Shown: in pieces, positions 21,758 to 34,800 of the stretch
How the letters are laid out: each line of letters begins with the position of its first letter
Position numbering within the stretch: position 1 is the stretch's first letter
Assembly: GCF_024679245.1 (NCBI RefSeq)
Contig: NC_090172.1
Coordinates: forward strand, 5,970,446 to 6,034,445
From: Pseudorasbora parva
Lineage: Eukaryota; Chordata; Actinopteri; Cypriniformes; Gobionidae
Direction of reading: 5' to 3'
Length of the DNA: 64,000 nucleotides
Notes under the pieces: generated by a model
Told to the model about the DNA's origin: nothing
The model's input: only the letters and a program-made list of their open reading frames with translations
Databases searched by the model: none
Program-made: the position numbers and the translations under genes

Positions 21758-23858
21758 CTAATATAATTCTTGTTTATAAAAAAAATCTAAACCTGAAGTT
21801 TTAATTATAGAACTGCTTTAAATGCAGTAAATTAATGTTTTTTATTTTTGTTTTGTACAATAAAATCACATATTATGGAATTTGTAAAACCTCAAGCATT
21901 ATTCATATTAAACATCCAGACTCTTGAAATTGTCAGAAAAAAATGTATAAAGCCTATATTTTTTATCTGTTATGTGTTTCTAAAGACTACACTGCCACCA
22001 AGTGACCAATCATGAGTGTGATTAGAGTTGATTATATGGCATTAACAATACAATCATTTATAAATCTGTCCATGTGGAGGTACATCCATACCTTCTTGTT
22101 TGTAGGTAGCCTACTTTTCATAATACAATAGATTAACATTCATCCTTCAGCTTTAACACATTCCAGGAATCCCCTTTATGTTTTAATGTCTGTGACATCT
22201 TATCCAAAGAATAAAGAGCAGGCAATTACTTCTGATATGCAATGACTTTGGACTAATGTTGAGAGTAAAGTTCAGAAAGAGCAATGTACAGTTTGGATAA
22301 CTATTTACAATAGTTTCTAATCACAAATCTGGCCAATGGCATATTTCATTCGCATATGTGTGGTAGTAGCCAGGCCATCACTATTTGGTGGTTAAGTTTA
22401 GTGTAAAAGTCTCACTGGGTAAAAGTATTGCACATCTGTCCTCAGCAAGCCACATAATTTGAGATATTATTCATTTAACAAGTTATTCGTGTCACCAAAC
22501 TCTAAATGGCTCAGTGGGAGCGATGTTCAAGAACTTAGTGCAGGATTATTAAACATCAATATTTATTGTGTCATGCAAGCTGTGATATATGGCGTGGGAT
22601 CTTTTCATACAAATGGATTCATTTTATGAATAATAAAAACTATGAGGTTATACAGTACATACTCTGCTTTGGTCTTCTCAAAAGCACTATCTTATCTTAA
22701 AAAAGATAAGGGCAGTAAAAAAAGACAATACTAAAGTTAAAGTTTAATACAGAAGTCTTAAATTTAAATAATACCAGCAAATGACTACACATAAATAATT
22801 AAAATGACTACACATAAATAATTACACATAAATATAAAATATATTGAAAACAGTTGAGATTTTTCTTTTGATTTCTTTTTATTATTATTATGGGGTGTGC
22901 ACTGATCCCCTGTGGTCTATATAGAGTTGGACCTTAGTTCGCTAAGACCTGATGGTTGACATGTTGCCATAAATTGTGTTGTCTCCTTTGTCCTGGCCCT
23001 AAGTGAGCCCTATTTGGGTTTGAGGATTGTGCATTTTGATGTATTAATTTTTACCACAGTTATTGGAATGGAAGAATGTGTTTCACTACAAACTATTATT
23101 AAAAAAGCCTTCTATAACAGTTTTGCTAACGTTCCCTTTAAGTTATGACAGGTTTTCTTTGCTATGCGAACATTATGGAAACCCCTTTTATCATTATTTC
23201 ACAAGTTCCCACTTACATCAAATTAAATCAGAGTAAAGATTATGCGTATTTGGCGTGCTGTCCCCCTCCCCCCCGTGATAAAGATATTCTATAACTAGAC
23301 TGTAATGTTTTATGGATTGTGATGGCATCTGATGAGAGTTTATTAAATTGAAGTGAGGAGATGGGGCGGTGGAGGGATGCTAAAATAAAAATGGTCAACG
23401 AGAGGAGGTAAATCTGTAGTATAAGTACACCTCTTATCGTTGATTAGTTTGATTAGCTTACCATGCTTCACCTGTGTTTAATTAGGTTTAATTATCTGCC
23501 GTGCTCCCCTTGTTAATTAGGTTTGATTAGCTGACGGCTCTGTTGTTTAATTATCTGTTAGTGCTCCTCCCGAAATTAGTTAATAAAACTTCACTTAAAC
23601 ATTCTGGGAATGTTATGTGTTTGTAACAAGTTGTAACATTTAAAAAATGTAATATTTACATTTTTTTAAACCAATGTCCAACAAAACACTTTAGAAAAAA
23701 GTTGCTGGCTCAAAATTAAGCACAAGAAGCTTGGATGTTTAAGTCATATCCACTTAAATGTCATTAAACTGACAAAAATAAATAATGCAATGTAAAAACA
23801 TATGTTCTCAATACTATATAATGAGACTCATAACTAATAATTGATTTTATATATATAA
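21758..23858. other. intergenic, no recognised feature
   Basis: AT-rich DNA between two Tc1-like elements, without long frames or clear repeats. CACATAAATAATTA-type words are duplicated around 22780-22830, and a C-run is near 23264-23275. Confidence 0.5.
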
Positions 23859-25364
23859 AAATCCGATTCCAAAAAATTTGGGACACTGTACATATTTTTT
23901 TTTATAAAAACAGAATGCAATGATGTGGAAATTTCAATATTTTTATTCAGAATACAACACAGATGACATATCAAATGTTTAAACTGAGAAAATCTATAAT
24001 TTTAAGGGGAAAATAAGTATATTTTAAATTTAATTGCGTCAACACAAAAAAAGTTGGGACAAGGCCATGTTTACCACTGTGTGGCATCCCCTCTTCTTTT
24101 TATAACAGTCTGCAAACGTCTTGTGACTGAGGAGACAAGTTGCTCAAGTTTAGGAATAGGAATGTTGTCCCATTCTTGTCTAATACAGGCTTCTAGTTGC
24201 TCAACTGTCTTAGGTCTTCTTTGTCGCATCTTCCTCTTTATGATGTTTTCTATTGGTGAAAGATCTGGACTGCAGGCTGGCCATTTCAGTACTCGGATCC
24301 TTCTTCTACGCAGCCATGATGTTGTAATTGATGCAGTATGTCTGGCATTGTCATGTTGGAAAACATATCGTCCCTGAAAGAGACAACGTCTGGTTGGGAG
24401 CATATGCTATTCTAGAACTTGTATATACCTTTCAGCATTGATGGTGCCTTTCCAGATGTGTAAGTTGCCCATGCCACACACACTCATGAACCCCATACCA
24501 TCAGAGATGCGGGCTTCTGAACTGAGCACTGATAACAACTTGGGTTGTCCTTGTCCTCTTTTAGTCCAGATGACATGGCATCCCAGTTTTCCAAAAAGAA
24601 CTTTGATTCGTCTGACCACTGAACAGTTTTCCACTTTGCCACAGTCCATTTGATATTAGCCTTGACCCTGATAAAATGCCTGCGCTTCTGGATAATGTTT
24701 AGACATGGCTTCTTTTTTGACCTATAGAGTTTTAGGCGGCAATGGCCAATGGCACGGTGGATTGTGTTCACCAACAATTTCTGGAAGTATTCCTGAGCCC
24801 ATGTTGTGATTTCCAGTACAGTAGCATTCCTGTATGTGATGCAGTGCTGTCTAAGGGCCCGAAGATCAGCACAGAGATTATTCCAGATTCTCTGAATCTG
24901 TGGATGATATTATGCACTGTAGATGATGATAACCTCAAACTCTTTGCAATTTTTAAACTCCTTTCTGATTTTTCTGCTCCACTATTTTTCGTCGCAGCAT
25001 TGAGTGAATTGGTGACCCTCTGCCCATCTTGACTTCTGAGAAACACTGCCACTCTGAGAGGCTCTTTTTATACCCAATCATGTTGCCAATTGACCTAATA
25101 AGTTTCAAATTGGTCCTCCAGCTGTTCCTTATATGTACATTTAACTTTTCCCGGCATCTTATTGTACATCTAATGTGTAGCTCTCATGAAATCCAAAATG
25201 AGCCAATATTTGGCATGACATTTTAAAATGTCTCACTTTCAACATTTGATATGTTATCTATATTCTATTGTGAATAAAATATAAGTTTATGAGATTTGCA
25301 AATTATTGCATTCCTTTTTTTATTCACAATTTGTACAGTGTCCCATTTTTTTGGAATCGGGTTA
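23859..25364 (-). mobile_element. Tc1/mariner-type transposon with both ends
   Basis: Both ends read CCGATTCCAAAAAA followed by TTGGGACACTGTAC or TGGGACACTGTAC, in opposite orientation. Inside is a nearly full-length but frame-shifted transposase on the minus strand. The N-terminal helix-turn-helix is at 25052-24768 (LRLSSSTVHNIIHRFRESG). The first catalytic aspartate is in QWSDESKFF (24650-24580), the second in FQHDNARHTA and the glutamate in SPDLSPIENI (24403-24071). All three catalytic blocks survive but lie in different frames. At 1.5 kb the length is normal for the family. Confidence 0.88.
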
Positions 25365-25793
25365 TGCAATAATGGGCTTAATGATCTTTTGTGATATATG
25401 TATAGGACAATGTAACACAAAAGGTCCTTATTGCACAGAGTCCGTTATTGTAAAATGCACTGAACTCTGTTCCAGTTCCAGTAATAAAAACAAAGGCAGC
25501 TACAGAGAAATGAGCAGCATCACTGCATGCATTCTATGAAATTATTTTCAAAACAGCAAACTCTGTTGAAGCTTAAAGGTTAGCGTAGTGGCTCTCATGC
25601 GGTGCAAATTGATTCAAAGTCTTCTTCCTCTTCGGTCTGCATATGGCCATGGCTCTTGAAAAGGCCCATTTTTATGACCTTTCAGTGCAGTGATCATGTG
25701 GCCTTATTTCACTATCTGTATTTTCATGGTGGTTATCAGTACATTTTGAAGGTCAAGAAGAAGGCTGGTGTATTAACATATCAGTGAATGATA

Positions 25794-27420
25794 TACAGTG
25801 GGGCAAAAAAAGTATTTAGTCAGCCACCAATTGTGCAAGTTCTCCCACTTAAAAAGATGAGAGAGGTCTGTAATTTTCATCATAGGTACACTTCAAATAT
25901 AAGAGACAGAATGAGAATAAATCACATTGTTTGATTTTTTAAGAATTTATTTGCAAACTGTGGTGGAAAATAAGTATTTGGTCACCTAAAAAAAAGCAAG
26001 ATTTCTGGTTCTCACAGACCTGCAACCTCTTCTTTTAGAGGCTCCTCTGTCCTTCACTCAATACCTGTATTCATGACACCTGTTTGAACTCGTTATCAGT
26101 ATAAAAGACACCTGTCCACAACCTCAAACAGTCAGACTCCAAACTCCACTATGGCCAAGACCAAAGAGCTGTCAAAGGACTCCAGAAACTAAATTGTAGA
26201 CCTGCACCTGGCTGGGAAGACTGACTCTGCAATAGGTAAGCAGCTTGGTGTGAATAAATCAACTGTGGGAGCAATTATTAGAAAATGATGACATATAAGA
26301 CCACTGATAATCTCCCTCGATCTGGGGCTCCACCCAAGATCTCCACCAGTGGAGTCAAAATGATCACAAGTACAGTGAGCAAAAATCCCAGAACCACACG
26401 GGGTAACTAGTGGATGACCTGCAGAGAGCTGGGACCAAAGTAACAAAGGCTACCATAAGTAACACACGACACAAATCCTGCAGTGTCAGATGTGTCCCCC
26501 TGCTTAAGCCAGTACATGTCTGGGCCCATCTGAAGTTTGCTAGAGAGCATTTGGATGATCCAGAAGAGGACTGAGAGAATGTCATATGGTTACATGAAAA
26601 TAAAATATAACTTTTTGGTAAAAACTACACTTGTCATGTTTGGAGGAGAAAGAATGCTGAGATGCACCATACCTACTGTGAAGCATGGGGGTGGAAACAT
26701 CATGCTTTGGGGCTATTTTTCTGCAAAGGGACCTGGACGACTGATCCGTATAAAGGACAAAATGAATGGGGCCATTTATCATTAGATTTTGAGTAAAAAC
26801 CTCATTCCATCAGCAAGGGTATTGAAGATGAAATGTGGCTGGGTCTTTCAGCATGACAATGAGCCTAAAAACACTGCCCGGGCAACCGATAAAGTCAGAT
26901 AAAGTCAAGGGAGAAGAATGGGGAGAACCCCAATAGTGAGCCAAAAGCAACGGGACAAAACATTTAAACAACGTGATTCAGATTTTACTTTCCACAACTA
27001 CTAGAAGACTTACAGCTGTCAGACAGGTTGCTTACATCACATCTACATTGTCAAGCTCAGTCTGAGCCGGCGCAGTACGCTCAGCCATCAGGAAGTGAGT
27101 GCTTCTAATTGACTTTAGTTTTCGCCGTTGAAGTCTATGGGGTCGCTGTGTCCATTTCTTTTACTGTCTATGCAAACTACCAGCAACAGTGTGTAAAAAC
27201 CTTGTGGTGACTAAGAGAAAACAACATTTGACCTCTGTCATTGCCAACAAAGGGTATATAACAAAGTATTGAGTTATACTTTGTTTAACTTCTAATTTCT
27301 CATTCTGTCTCTCATAGCTGAAGTGTACCTATGATGAAAATGACAGGCCTCTCTTATCATTTTTAAGTGGGATAACTTGCACAATTGGTGGCTGACTACA
27401 TACTTTTTTGCCCCTCTGTA
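25794..27420 (+). mobile_element. Tc1-like transposon with both ends, core replaced
   Basis: The left end TACAGTGGGGCAAAAAAAGT and right end ACTTTTTTGCCCCTCTGTA are inverse repeats that extend over GTATTTAGTCAGCCACCAAT. Transposase remnants: a helix-turn-helix region near 26160-26300, [17 protein letters not shown] (26690) and [11 protein letters not shown] (about 26850), all with stops. After RATDKVR (near 26895) the match ends, and unrelated repeat-like DNA, with GTCTATGGGGTCGCTGTGTC, fills 26900-27280 before the 3' end resumes. It is dead. Confidence 0.85.
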
Positions 27421-28191
27421 ATATGGTTATGTGAATTTGCATGAAAATACCATTCTGTAATGTTTCCAAAAAGCATTTTGAATAACTCTTAGAAGAAAAG
27501 GTTCTATATAAAGGTTTCCATCAGGTGCTTTACATATAGAGTAGAAACTTTTAGGGGTTCCCATTATGGAATCATTTTATGGCTATCAAGTGTAACATTA
27601 GTTCTGGCAGGTCATGTCAGTCATGCTCGCATCAGCTGACTCTTGGCCGATCCACATATACCTATAGGAAATGACATATATCCCTATATATGGTCAATTC
27701 AGTATTATCAACAGCTTTATCGCAGTGCTCTCGGACTTGGCCCTCTGATATTCCTCTTCCAGTTTATCTTGATTTATGTTGTTGTTACATTAAATTATTA
27801 TCATTAAGAGCATTAATGAAATCTGCAATACATTTATGTTGGCTCTGTTCTGTTTAATCAGAAAAAGAGTAAACAGAACCATTCCGCCAACCTGTACTTG
27901 TCAATCATCTTTGAAGATAGTGGTCCTGACAGGATAAATTACTTTTTTTAAATTCCGATTTCATTTTAAATACACTTTATCAGTTAAACAGCCTGTAAAC
28001 CGTTGGAAAAATTCAATAAAGCATTTCTTACCTTTCTTAACATAGAACTTTGTAGCATAAAGGGTTCTTTACAATTGAGTCAAGAACCGTAGACTTCTAT
28101 AGAAACCACAGAAACTTTCCTGTCTTCATTTCAGCACATACATTGTAAGGCAAAATGATTTGTAGCACCCCTTAAGTTGGTGTAGCACCCA
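27421..28191. other. intergenic, no recognised feature
   Basis: AT-rich DNA with no frames or repeats that I can name. TTAAGTTGGTGTAGCACCC and its near repeat just before 28192 resemble each other and may be part of the target site region. Confidence 0.45.
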
Positions 28192-28195
28192 TTAA

Positions 28196-28890
28196 GGTGC
28201 ACTATGTAGTATTTTTGCAGTAAAATATCCAAAAACCACTAGGCCAGTGTTATATATTTTGTTCAGTTGAGTACTTACAATATCCCAAATGTTTCCAACT
28301 ATTTGTAAATTGTGAGAAAATTGCTATTTTAACTAAGGACCGGGACGTTTCAGCATAGCGTTTGAGGAAGTCGACTGTCAATTGCGTCATATCTGCGTTA
28401 CCCTCGGTTTCATTTTTTATTTTGCAGGAGCGCTTTACTCTTAGCAGTGTGAACAAGTATCTCGTGTGTAGCAGTGTGAAAGAGTAACGTCATAACATCA
28501 TTTTCAACACACTTAAATTTATCTAATTTGATAAACAGAGCTGCATTACCTCATAATCATAACTGGGAGAGCGGATCAGTGCAGGAGCCCAGCGACTGTG
28601 TCCCGTCCCGTCATAATAAAAGTCCCGGTGTTCGCGAGCCATGTGTTTGTATAACAATCGCTCCAGCATCCGTGCTCAGCTCCACAACACTCGGTCCTGC
28701 TCTGCTTTACACTACAGTAACGTTAATAACCGCATTCATGGACGTGATTTCTGCCCGAGTCCTATTTTCCACCGGCTGTGAGGTGAAGACCACATGTCCC
28801 AAAATGCTGCGCTCAAACTTGGTGTCATCAAACTATGCATTTGTTTTGAATAGGCGCCCTCCAGTGGATGGAAAGTTGGATAGTGCACCT
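28196..28890. mobile_element. TTAA-target MITE-like element, 0.7 kb
   Basis: TTAA at 28192-28195 and 28891-28894. The left end reads GGTGCACTATGTAG; the right end read on the other strand is AGGTGCACTATCC. Ten bases match, with one terminal A missing on the left. It has no transposase-like frame; the 145-codon open frame starting at 28528 has no recognisable domain. The internal GGCGCCCTCCAGTGGATGG text is typical of fish elements of this type. Confidence 0.65.
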
Positions 28891-28894
28891 TTAA

Positions 28895-30137
28895 GAGGGA
28901 TTGTTATGTGGCCTTTTAGTAACCCCCGGAGCCGTATGGAGCTAGACTGGGTAAACCCAGCCTGATATGCCGGTGATTTGATTTCACCTGTAAACCTGTA
29001 CATTCATTTCTAATGTTTCTGTTACACTTCTGCGGCAACCAATCATAGACTGGCTTATCCACCTTGCGCGCTATTGGCGGGTTTTAAAGAAGCGATGGGT
29101 CGTTGCCCATTGATCACGCTTCTTGTGGTCTGATTGGTTGAAATGAAGGACTATCCAGTTGCTTACAGAGTCATTTGAATAATGCTCGTTGATCACGCCT
29201 CTTGTGCAGTAGAAAATACAGAGCAGACTCCCCAGACCAATATTCAGTCTTAAATTGAGCCTGGTCTGGTGTTAGCCAGACAAGTATGGAGCACTTTTAT
29301 GATGGGTGATGCACTTATTTGGCCTGCAAAATCTTAACCTCCATTCACTGCCATTTTAAAGTTTGGATTAGCCAGGACATTTTTTCTCTGATTACATTTG
29401 TCTGAAAGAAAAAAGTCATACACACATAGGATGGCTTGATGGTGAGTGAATAATAGGATATTTTAAAGGGGTGGATGCATGTGATTTCACTTTTTTAACT
29501 TTTTTTTTAATATTGCTGCTTGAGAATAAACAGTATCAACAAAATTACAGCACTGAAAGTTCAATGCAAACCGAGATATTGTCTTTTAAAGTTATGGCAG
29601 TTTATTGCCTACAAAAGCAGCCGGTTTGGACTACAACAAGCTTCTTCCTGGGTTGGTGACATCATAAACCCTTGCTAGTCACCGCAGATGTGACTTCTGC
29701 TCGTAATGGGAAGGGCCATGGCGTTTTCGGACAACCTGTGCTTGGCACTTGAGACCCTGCCCCTTTGAAAGTGAAAGTGCCCTTTTCGATCACACTACAG
29801 TGCCCCCGCGAACGCGATTTCCACCGCGATTTCTACCGAGGGGGCTGAAATGTTGCATGTATATGTAACAAGCAAAGTATTTATCATAATGTACTGTAAA
29901 TAATATTAAAAGTAATGTTAGAAAGATATCAGCTCTGCTGTTATTCATAAATACCAGTAATAATGTTGTACAATGAGGACACCATCACGTCGCCAAGAAA
30001 TATAGTCATCAGTGTCCCAACGTGTAGCGAGCCAGTGTCCTTTACTGTCCTTCCCAGTGCCGAATTTGTGTACAAGATATGGCCAACTGATTCACTTCCA
30101 CCTCTCCCCCAGCTCCAGCTGCGTACATCTGCTACAG
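28895..30137. repeat. mosaic of repeat fragments
   Basis: 29165-29283 is the second copy of the repeat at 11595-11720. 29285-29465 (ATTCACTGCCATTTTAAAG, AGCCAGGACATTTTTT, TAGGATGGCTTGATGGTGA) resembles the right arm of the TTAA fold-back at 63100-63320. 29540-29660 (AAGTTCAATGCAAACCGAGA, AGCCGGTTTGGACTACAACA) resembles the interior of the TTAA element at 52655 (about 52745-52830). None has a clear second terminus. No gene was seen. Confidence 0.5.
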
Positions 30138-30300
30138 GTTTTATGTATGTATATTCATGCCACAGCAGCAAATCTTACATGCTCACAGCAACTGTATCTA
30201 TTGGCTGCAAGTCCATACTTACTCTGTAGCAGCAGCATCGTAGCAGATCTAGTCCACCAAGAACATTAACACCTCCATATTCAATAACATGCTAAAATGA
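30138..30300 (+). repeat. Three-copy dispersed repeat, copy B
   Basis: AATCTTACATGCTCACAGCA, TGCAAGTCCATACTTACTCT and AGCAGATCTAGTCCACCAAG match copies at 17017 and 36405. CTCCAGCTGCGTACATCTGC just upstream also resembles the flank of the 36405 copy. Confidence 0.75.
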
Positions 30301-31880
30301 CATGCTTGTCATAATTGAAATTTTGAATTTTGAAAAGACAAAATTTTCCAAAGAAATAAATGTGGAACGGTGTAAACTGAGATCTGTTTCTCTCATGCTT
30401 AGACACGTTGCTGACCTCATGACTATCATTTGTGATGCATTACTGGCCATACTAGCTCTGAGGCTTTTTTTCTTCAACTTACACATATATATATAGAAAT
30501 ATACACATACATATAGTTGATAGTTTTAGTGAGTTGACACAGGATGGGTGGTCTAGATGTATGTACTCAGCATGTTTCCTGTTGCTGTGCTAAAAGCATA
30601 ATCCCTAGAAAGATTGATCCCTTTGTGTTCATGTGTTCATATTATTTTTAATCATGATAATGAATAAACTGAAATGGATGTTTATCGTATGTTGTGCTGG
30701 CGGTTACAGCAGTCACGTGGACTGACACATAAAGTACCAGCATGGATTAACTTGAAACGTTTTTCTCCCATATTGTGACGTATGGAAGCACCACGGGAAA
30801 ATAGAGAATCTCACAATTCTGATTTTTTTTCACTTATAATTTTGAGTTTATATCACACGATTCTTCACAGTAAGTTCACAATTGTAAAGGGAAAAAAAAG
30901 TCAGAATTGTAAAATAAAAAGTTGCAATTAACTTTTTTTTTTTTTTCAAGGCAGAAACAAGCTTCCATATACCGTATTTATCTGAGTGCAATGGGGCAAG
31001 AAAAACAAGAAAAAATGTAGGGCAAGCCTTGATTTTTTTCTATGGGGAATTGATTGAATGGTTGTGGTTTGCTATTGGTCGATCCCATGTGACAAGTTGC
31101 TCAGCCCTCATGCCTGAGGAGAAATGTGAATGCAAGAGGGGAAGTAGTTTTAATGAAATATTAAAAGGTGTCATTTTTGATTTCATGGTGACTTTAAACA
31201 TTGAAGGTTTAGTTCATGATTTAATTTTAGAAATATTTAATTCACCGCTATTCATTTTTTAATTCATAAAAATGACTGATAATAGGACATTACTGAGATC
31301 AAGTTAGTAAAGCACTGTAAGTCATATGATCTAAACATGTCAGCCTTCCTGAGGCAAACTACTTCATGACTGGACTCTCTTGTCTTTCTATTCAAATAAA
31401 ACAAAATGTTGTGATAACAGCACAAAAAATGCACAAAAGAAGTACAAAAAAAAAAAAATATAATAATAATTAATACACCTGACTGACCTTATTATTTGCT
31501 AATGGTCCTTCAGTTTAATTAAATAAACAGGACGATCCAAATGCAAACTCGGTATATATTTTCTTTTCTTTAATTTAATAATTCTGCAGCTCTCATGTTT
31601 TATGTTTACTAGGTCAGATGGGCACACTTACCTGTGATCTCTATAATTAGATGAATACAATTTTGCACTTGTTTACATTTGAAGAACAATCCTGAGCCCA
31701 CGCAGTGATGAGGAGATAAGAATAAGAGAAGTTAGCAGTTAGCAGCACATTCAACATGATGAGTCTATACGTCGTGTCATGAGAGGCGGGGTCTTCATCC
31801 GCCTGAAGCTTTATCTGTTTGTTTCAACACTGAATGCCACTCATAACTTCTTTGGAGAAACGCTGGACGACGCGTGAAAG
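30301..31880. promoter_or_regulatory. upstream region of second BCO1-type gene
   Basis: Intergenic DNA leading to the start codon at 31881. No transposon was recognised. The last 170 bp (GATGAGGAGATAAGAATAAG at 31708, GAGAGGCGGGGTCTTC at 31781) are less AT-rich than the rest and are the likely promoter and 5' UTR, but no precise element can be assigned. Confidence 0.4.
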
Positions 31881-34800
31881 ATGCAGTACGACTATGGTAA
31901 AAACAAGGAAGAACATCCGGAGCCCATCAAAGTTGAAGTAAAAGGTAGGTGGAGAAAAGCACGGAGCTAGTAGTCGCCTGTAGTGAGTTTCTGCTGTTTG
32001 CTTGATGGTAAACCAAGTAAGTTAAGCTACTAAACTAACTTTAGCGTGCAACACGAAACATTCATGTATCTTGGCTGTAAAGTTTTAATGTATTTTTCAT
32101 GAGAGGAAGCACGTCTGAGGTAAAGCGCTGTGATATTGTAAACATTAGCTACGGTATACCTCTGTCCATATAATATCAGAGAAATAACCAACAAAATAAT
32201 AATAATAATAATACCCCAATTAATCAAAATGCACAATTTTGTATGTTATATTTTAGAGCCAGATACATGCTACATTTTGTTACAAAATACATTTTAGTGC
32301 GTGTTGTTTATTATCAATTTTGTTCTTATAGCTTATTAAATGGCAAATACCAGATACCAGCCTTTAAAGGAACTGTTTCTTCCCTCAAAACACATGTAGG
32401 CCTTTAGGTTGGTTTTATTAAAATATATTAATATTGCAAATTAAATTATTATGTAAAACATGCTGCACTTCGCAATTCTCATGTCAAAATTATCCTTGGT
32501 CATTTTTTCTTTTCTTTTTTTAGCAGCATGTTTAGTCCAAAGTGAATGAAACTTTACATGCTTCTTTAGGCCCTTAAACATAATTACCCAGTCTCTTGAT
32601 TTTTTGTGTAGAATCTACTGAACTACAAAAACAGCAACATTTCAGCAGATGTCATAAAACCTTGTTGATTGTCTCCAGGTGAAAAGTGAATAATTTTTTC
32701 AGTCTAATATTCTATGTGCCTTCATTGGATTTCTTCCTATTTACTCTCAGGATTTGTACATGGTTTAGAAAATGCTTGATTTTAATGTTTGGTGTTTTCA
32801 AGGTTTGAAATGTGCAAGTCCAATTTGACTACCTTTGATTTTTGATTTCTTTGAAATGCTATTTTATTTTTTTATTAGAATGTCCAGTAAGTAATGTTTA
32901 TTAAAAAATTGAGTCACGGATGTTTTTTTTATCTCAAGAAAGTGCCTGTGAATGATCAGCTCTAATGATCTGGCCCTAACCACCATTAAGGCAACCTGAA
33001 ATTGCATATAAACACAAGCGTGTGGAATACTATCTCTGCAATGCGTCTTGGGGTTCCAGTGCTGGAGTTACATGGACACTGGCATAATCTACAGTAATAA
33101 CTCATTTACTTAAAACAAATATTTGCTTTGTGAAAGGGTTGCTGTGTGTATACATTAAAATACACACTAGAGCATACATCATTGCAATAACCCTGCCTAG
33201 TCATTTCCATTCGACCAAATCACCAAAGACACAGTTTTTATATTCACGTCATATATTTGTATTAAATTACTTTATCAGCCAAAAGACTAAAATAGTAGCA
33301 ATTAATATATTTTTAATTTGATTAAAAAAAAAAAACATGATTTTTAATGAATCATGATTCTGAATAGACAACTAAACAAAATAACATAATTTACTAGAGG
33401 TTCTGACAAAATGTTAATTGCTGTAGTCGATTTAAAAAGTAATAATAATCTGAATTAATAATAAATAAAAAACTTTGAAAAAATGGATGATTTGGTGTGT
33501 TTGAAAAAATCTTTTGAACGAATGATTCAATTACAAATACATTTTTAAGTCACTTATTGCCACCTACTGGTGTAACGATGTAATTGATACAGTAAAATAA
33601 TGCAAGCATACTTTCTGGATTTAATTTCAAGTTTCTTTTTATTTGTATTGCTAAAATGGTTGTTTTTCTTTTACTATCAAGAATGGCATTGCAGCTGAAT
33701 GGCATTTCCGTTGCTCCCTGAATATATGCACATGTACTTGTGAACATGGCTGTAATGTGGTTTCAGATAGAGCTGCCATAATCCATCTCTTTATTTTCGT
33801 CCTCTTTTAGAAAGTAATGCAATAGCAGATTTTTTCTTTTTGCAGGAGCACAAATTATATTTCCTATGGCCTGCCATTCATATAAAAGTTTCCCATGCTG
33901 TTTTTGCACGCATCTGAATATTCATCTTCAACTTTTAATCACTATATTTTGTCTTGACAACTCAATTATTTATTAGTAAAATGAATAGTTTATTATAAAC
34001 CGCTTCCTGAACTTTGAAAAACACCGGCTGCACTGACTGAAAGTGCTATAAAAGTGCTTGAATTTCACCCCTAAAAATCTTTATGAACATTTTCACTTTC
34101 ATTTATTCGTTTGGCAGATGCTTTTATTGAAATCTCTTAAAGACTGATTGTATTTTCTCCTCGTTTATCATAAAGAAACATACAATATTAGTATAATCAT
34201 TATACTGAATTTCAGTAGTAAACCAGAATAATGCTTGAGCTGGCTGTAAATTGCTGAAATAACAGAGATGGTTTATTTGTTTTAGGTGCCTAAAAGAGTG
34301 TCTTTATTTATGGTTCTGATTAAGTCACGTGCTTTTGAAGGATCTCTTTAGCAATTTTCTCTCTTTAAAGGGTTTTAATAGCAGATGGTTTGGGCCAAGA
34401 AGTGGACATAATCAGTAAATTAAACCTAATGTCTCCACTTTAACTCCAGTTTAAACATGTTTCATCATCTCTGCAGGCTTGGTTCCCGAATGGCTGCAGG
34501 GCACGCTAATACGCAATGGACCCGGCCTTTTCTCAGTGGGAGAGACCTCATACAACCATTGGTTTGATGGAATGGCACTTTTGCACAATTTCACAATTAA
34601 TAAAGGTATTTACTTTACTAGAAAAGCCTATGATATTATTTAAACAGGCTGCACAGTTGGTCTTTCATCAGTCCTCTTTTACAGCCTTGTATTTGGGTTT
34701 ATACTTTGTTACCTCAGTGCTTCATATTAATGTTTAATTTTCAGGAGAGGTAACATACAGGAGCAAATATCTTCGAGGTGACTCTTATAACTCCAACATG

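Noticed and set aside
28528..28965. 145-codon plus-strand frame
   Set aside because: Lies across a TTAA element and its flank, has no recognisable domain, and codon usage does not stand out.
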